From NS-11 sp036505795 (GTDB taxonomy: Bacteria; Nitrospirota; Nitrospiria; Nitrospirales; NS-4): a DNA stretch of 25,966 bases. Made by a program: the position numbers and the translations under genes. The stretch spans positions 1-25,966 of the forward strand of contig DASXSU010000055.1 in assembly GCA_036505795.1 (NCBI GenBank), given 5' to 3'. Shown piece after piece: positions 23,855-25,966 of the stretch (position 1 is its first letter; the number at the start of each line of letters is the position of its first letter). The notes beneath the pieces are model-generated. The model saw nothing but the letters and a program-made list of their open reading frames with translations, made no database searches and was not told the origin of the DNA.

Positions 23855-24445
23855 TTAGCCTAGCTTCGTCACGGAGATCTTCAAGTCCTTGATCTTCTTG
23901 CGCAGGGTATTGCGGTTCAAGCCGAGCAGAGCCGCAGCTTGGATCTGATTGCCGCGCGTTTCCTCCAGCACGAGCAAGATCAGGGGTTTTTCGACCGTTT
24001 TTACCAAAAGCGAATGCAAATCCGAGCCGTCGCCGAGCTTCATACGACGCACAAAATCTCGGAGCTTAACGGCCACGTATGCATCGAAGCCTAATTCCTG
24101 CGGCAACTCTGTCGTGCCGCGCGGCACCGCGTGCCCATTTGAAAGGGCCCTGACTGATTCACTCGAACGGCGCAGAAATGCGGCAGATCCGACCAGGGTC
24201 ATGACCGGCGGAGGCCCAAGCGTGTCCACCACGGCTTTCACCTCGTTCACCCAGTCCTCGTTCACCCAGTCCTTTCGGGACTCCATAATGAGCACATCAA
24301 ACCGGTGTTTGTCTGCTTTCCGACTCAGGGCAGCGGCATCCTTGGCGATCGTCACGACGCAATCCGGACATTCATGGCGATACAGTTCTGCCAGATCAGG
24401 ATCGGCGGTCAACAAGAGAACGTTGATGACATTTCGCAAGGGCAT
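23855..24445 (-). CDS. Fis-type regulator with degenerate receiver
   Basis: This 196-residue protein has an N-terminal receiver-like domain (5-105) and a C-terminal Fis/NtrC-type helix-turn-helix (about 145-190: LLVLEETRGNQIQAAALLGL, NRNTLRKKIKDLKI). The receiver keeps the fold pattern (VLLLTADPDLAELY, then FDVLIMES) but where the phosphorylated Asp should be there is Glu (E55). It lacks the AAA+ domain of NtrC-type activators, so it cannot open sigma54 promoters alone; it may bind DNA constitutively or through partners. A 15-bp in-frame tandem duplication just after E55 adds DWVNE. GGAG lies 5 nt before ATG 24445. It lies 78 nt downstream of the ABM-like gene, separated by a weak hairpin with TTTT near 24506-24521. 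Confidence 0.85.
   Translation of the reverse strand: MPLRNVINVLLLTADPDLAELYRHECPDCVVTIAKDAAALSRKADKHRFDVLIMESRKDWVNEDWVNEVKAVVDTLGPPPVMTLVGSAAFLRRSSESVRALSNGHAVPRGTTELPQELGFDAYVAVKLRDFVRRMKLGDGSDLHSLLVKTVEKPLILLVLEETRGNQIQAAALLGLNRNTLRKKIKDLKISVTKLG
24242..24271. repeat. 15-bp tandem duplication inside the regulator gene
   Basis: CTCGTTCACCCAGTC occurs twice head to tail (24242-24256 and 24257-24271). In the gene it encodes DWVNE twice without a frameshift. It lies in a loop next to the former phosphorylation site. Confidence 0.9.
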
Positions 24446-24523
24446 ACAGACTCCGGAAGACTATTGGTGGGAGAGAGAGGCGGCCAAGTCCGTCTCCCTC
24501 TCGAAAAGACCCATCGGGGTTTC

Positions 24524-24838
24524 CTAGGCCACTACGCGGATGTTGTGGAAGGTCGAGTTCGATACCTCCAAGTTTTGAACCTGAGGGGTACCCTCCAGCA
24601 CTTTTCCGAGGGCTTTCACCACTTCGGTGTAAATTCCGCGGCTATATGCGTCCGCGTTCTCTTGGTTATCCCAGAAACTGACTCCCACCGCATTTCGTTC
24701 GCCTGGCACAATGAACGTGATTTCGTCCTGGAAACCCTTCTGTTGCCGAAGCATGGGAATGATTTGCTTCTGGCATGTCTGGGTGAACTCTGCAGCGCTA
24801 TTCGGCTTCAGATGCATGGTAACGTTTCGAGCAATCAT
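24524..24838 (-). CDS. ABM-domain-like (antibiotic biosynthesis monooxygenase-type) protein
   Basis: This 104-residue protein starts MIARNVTMHLKPNSAAEFTQ, then PMLRQQKGFQDEITF and VGVSFWDNQENADAY. This order (strand, helix ending at a GF turn, strand, W-containing strand, helix) is the ferredoxin-like ABM fold of small dimeric monooxygenases and heme-degrading enzymes. No cofactor-binding residues can be identified, so the activity is open. ATG 24838 is used because AGGAGG lies 4 nt upstream; the frame is open further to 24889 but without a Shine-Dalgarno. Confidence 0.8.
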   Translation of the reverse strand: MIARNVTMHLKPNSAAEFTQTCQKQIIPMLRQQKGFQDEITFIVPGERNAVGVSFWDNQENADAYSRGIYTEVVKALGKVLEGTPQVQNLEVSNSTFHNIRVVA

Positions 24839-25136
24839 AGAACCTCCTAGAATATGGACGGTTTTCAGATCCTGTCTTGGTTCAGACAACCTGAAGAGTG
24901 AGGGGTGTGTGATCCCAGCTCGTTCACCACACTAAGTTAGTTAACTCTATCTGTCCAGGCAGATTGCGAGATACTTCGTATGGGGCTTGACGTATGAATC
25001 CGTCAGGAGTTGTGAAGGACGGCCTACTGCCCATTTCGTTTGTGATCAAGCAACAGTTGGACAAATTGGGTCTTCACGGAAGAGGACAAAAGGATAGCCG
25101 ATAGGTTTAGGCCTTTCCCAGTGTCACGTTGTCAGG
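24839..25136. other. Intergenic region
   Basis: No gene, clear promoter or repeat was found in these roughly 300 nt, which precede the transposase remnant. Confidence 0.4.
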
Positions 25137-25312
25137 ATGATGCCCCGTATTCCTCGCGGACAAATCGCCGGCCCCGTCTACGATGTCATGGCCGCAGCAA
25201 CACGGTGCGGCCGACCTTGATACAGAGGGAGACTAGGCGCCCTCCTGACATTCTAGACAGACGAGCCTCACCGGCGGTTCTGCCATTGAGAATCCAACGA
25301 AAGGATTTGTAG
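25137..25312 (+). pseudogene. Remnant of a REP-associated (Y1/RAYT) transposase gene
   Basis: From ATG 25137/25140 the sequence reads MPRIPRGQIAGPVYDV, matching the N-terminal signature (M-P-R-x-x-R-G...YHV-x-N-R-G-N) of REP-associated tyrosine transposases. The conserved HV becomes DV. The NRGN box is then frame-shifted: the next piece, SNTVRPTLIQRE, continues in another plus frame, and no catalytic Tyr or HUH region follows. The first frame stops at 25220. Only about 60 residues of a normal protein of 200-300 residues remain, so this is a dead fragment. The downstream limit is approximate. Confidence 0.55.
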
Positions 25313-25433
25313 CTCTTCAATTGTTGGCAGACGTACAGGCTTTGCGTAATCCTGACCGCTGCGCCAACTTAATGGTTCATGCCTAAATGTCTGTAGGATG
25401 ATGTCCGCCTTTTCACCCCGGAGTCTACCCTAC

Positions 25434-25631
25434 ATGAGAAAATATAAGCGGGTCACTATAGAGAGAGTGGAACTGCGCGGCATGACCGCGTGGCGAGTCG
25501 TTGGATGGATCACCAAAGGGAAACGGGTAAGTATTGCGTATTTTCCCACTGAGAAAGGGGCCAAGCAAATGAAAAAGGCGGTTGCGGGCACCGCCCCACG
25601 CACGCACAGTCTAAACCCCCGAAACGAGTGA
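25434..25631 (+). CDS. Small basic hypothetical protein
   Basis: This 65-residue basic protein starts MRKYKRVTIERVELRGMTAW, followed by VGWITKGKRVSIAYFPTEKG and AKQMKKAVAG. It reads as three short beta strands with Trp/Tyr residues, then a lysine-rich helix; the AYFPTEKGAKQMKKA segment is the same kind of strand-to-helix junction seen in the 8929 and 23474 proteins. No family recognised. A frame opening at 25398 is longer, but ATG 25434 (GGAG 10 nt upstream) gives a cleaner domain; the start is uncertain. Basicity suggests nucleic-acid binding. Confidence 0.6.
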   Translation: MRKYKRVTIERVELRGMTAWRVVGWITKGKRVSIAYFPTEKGAKQMKKAVAGTAPRTHSLNPRNE

Positions 25632-25635
25632 GCAT

Positions 25636-25966
25636 GACGACATGCGGTACCAAGTCGTCGGTCACCGGTAGCGCGGGGAAACTAACGCCGCGCCACCCAC
25701 GCCCAAACAAACACAGAGAAGAGAGCTAGGCTCCCGATAAGGTCGGAAGAATTGGCCTCGAATGGCGAGATGGTCAGTACCCTGGCGGACGGACTAGCCC
25801 GACAGGGGCTAGCCGTCCTGCGGCACAGGACGCCAGGAGTCGGCCACCGGAGGGGGGTGACCAGAGACCGGCAGAGAGCATCCGTTACCGGTGAGGTACG
25901 CTAAACCCGGAACCCGCGCGAGGTAAATTCATCCTTAGGGATATGCCTAGACGGTAGTAGGGTTCG
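25636..25966. other. Dense array of inverted repeats, possibly a structured RNA or mobile-element end
   Basis: No protein gene is seen, but inverted repeats follow one another: GACGAC/GTCGTC (25636-25659), GCGCGG/CCGCGC (25671-25693), a three-way junction at 25781-25837, GG-CACC/GGTG-CC (25842-25862) and ACCGG/CCGGT (25867-25892). In the junction the outer stem is CCTGGCG/CGCCAGG; inside it are an 11-bp stem with one bulged A (25789-25816) and a CCTG/CAGG stem (25817-25829). The block runs off the window. It could be an RNA gene, the 5' part of an intron, or a REP-type element linked to the RAYT remnant nearby. I recognised no known RNA motif. Confidence 0.4.

Noticed and set aside
25781..25795. 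TGGCGGACGG, similar to a conserved 16S rRNA segment
   Set aside because: The match stops after ten bases and none of the surrounding 16S sequence is present; it is part of a hairpin.

Overview
The window reads as bacterial chromosome, most likely from Nitrospirota (Nitrospira-like); this is inferred from gene content, not from a marker gene. The clues are a b6-type cytochrome b fused to a cytochrome c domain next to a Rieske protein, two PEP-CTERM envelope proteins, many small Shine-Dalgarno-led hypothetical proteins, and a transposase remnant of a type common in Nitrospira. No rRNA, tRNA, CRISPR array or intact mobile element was found.

Layout. Bases 1-581: a small zinc-ribbon protein and a DUF1328 membrane peptide (+). 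Bases 643-4758, all minus: phosphoribosyltransferase, acetate kinase, Rieske protein and cytochrome b/c, i.e. quinol oxidation plus acetyl-phosphate metabolism. Bases 4891-7284: Lon protease (+), divergent from the previous block. Bases 7300-9850: gene-poor, with four or five very small genes, a possible structured RNA locus (7560-7885), a clean 19-bp palindromic operator and a frameshifted lipoprotein. Bases 9854-12234: a DoxX protein (+), then a membrane protein and two PEP-CTERM proteins (minus). Bases 13126-13560: an exported PRC-barrel protein (+). Bases 13755-18370, minus: a two-gene envelope transport unit, an RND/MMPL exporter fused to a LolA-like periplasmic domain followed by a predicted outer-membrane barrel, ending in a good intrinsic terminator. 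Bases 18676-20019: an erythromycin-esterase-family hydrolase. Bases 20107-23092: two tiny membrane proteins (one DUF3309), an exported cupin, a broken mlaA, and an exported low-complexity protein with a textbook terminator. Bases 23474-25631: a small hypothetical, a Fis-type regulator with a degenerate receiver, an ABM-like protein, a RAYT transposase remnant and another tiny protein. Bases 25636-25966: a dense run of inverted repeats cut by the window edge.

Common themes are energy conversion (bc complex), envelope lipid and surface-protein handling (RND-LolA, barrel, MlaA remnant, PEP-CTERM, DoxX), and stress response (Lon, PRTase, Ere family). The best candidates for something undescribed are the RND-LolA fusion with its own barrel partner, the two structured non-coding blocks (7560-7885 and 25636-end), and the scattered small proteins sharing an aromatic-F-x-T-E-x-x-A motif. 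Function was assigned by reading motifs; no database search was possible.
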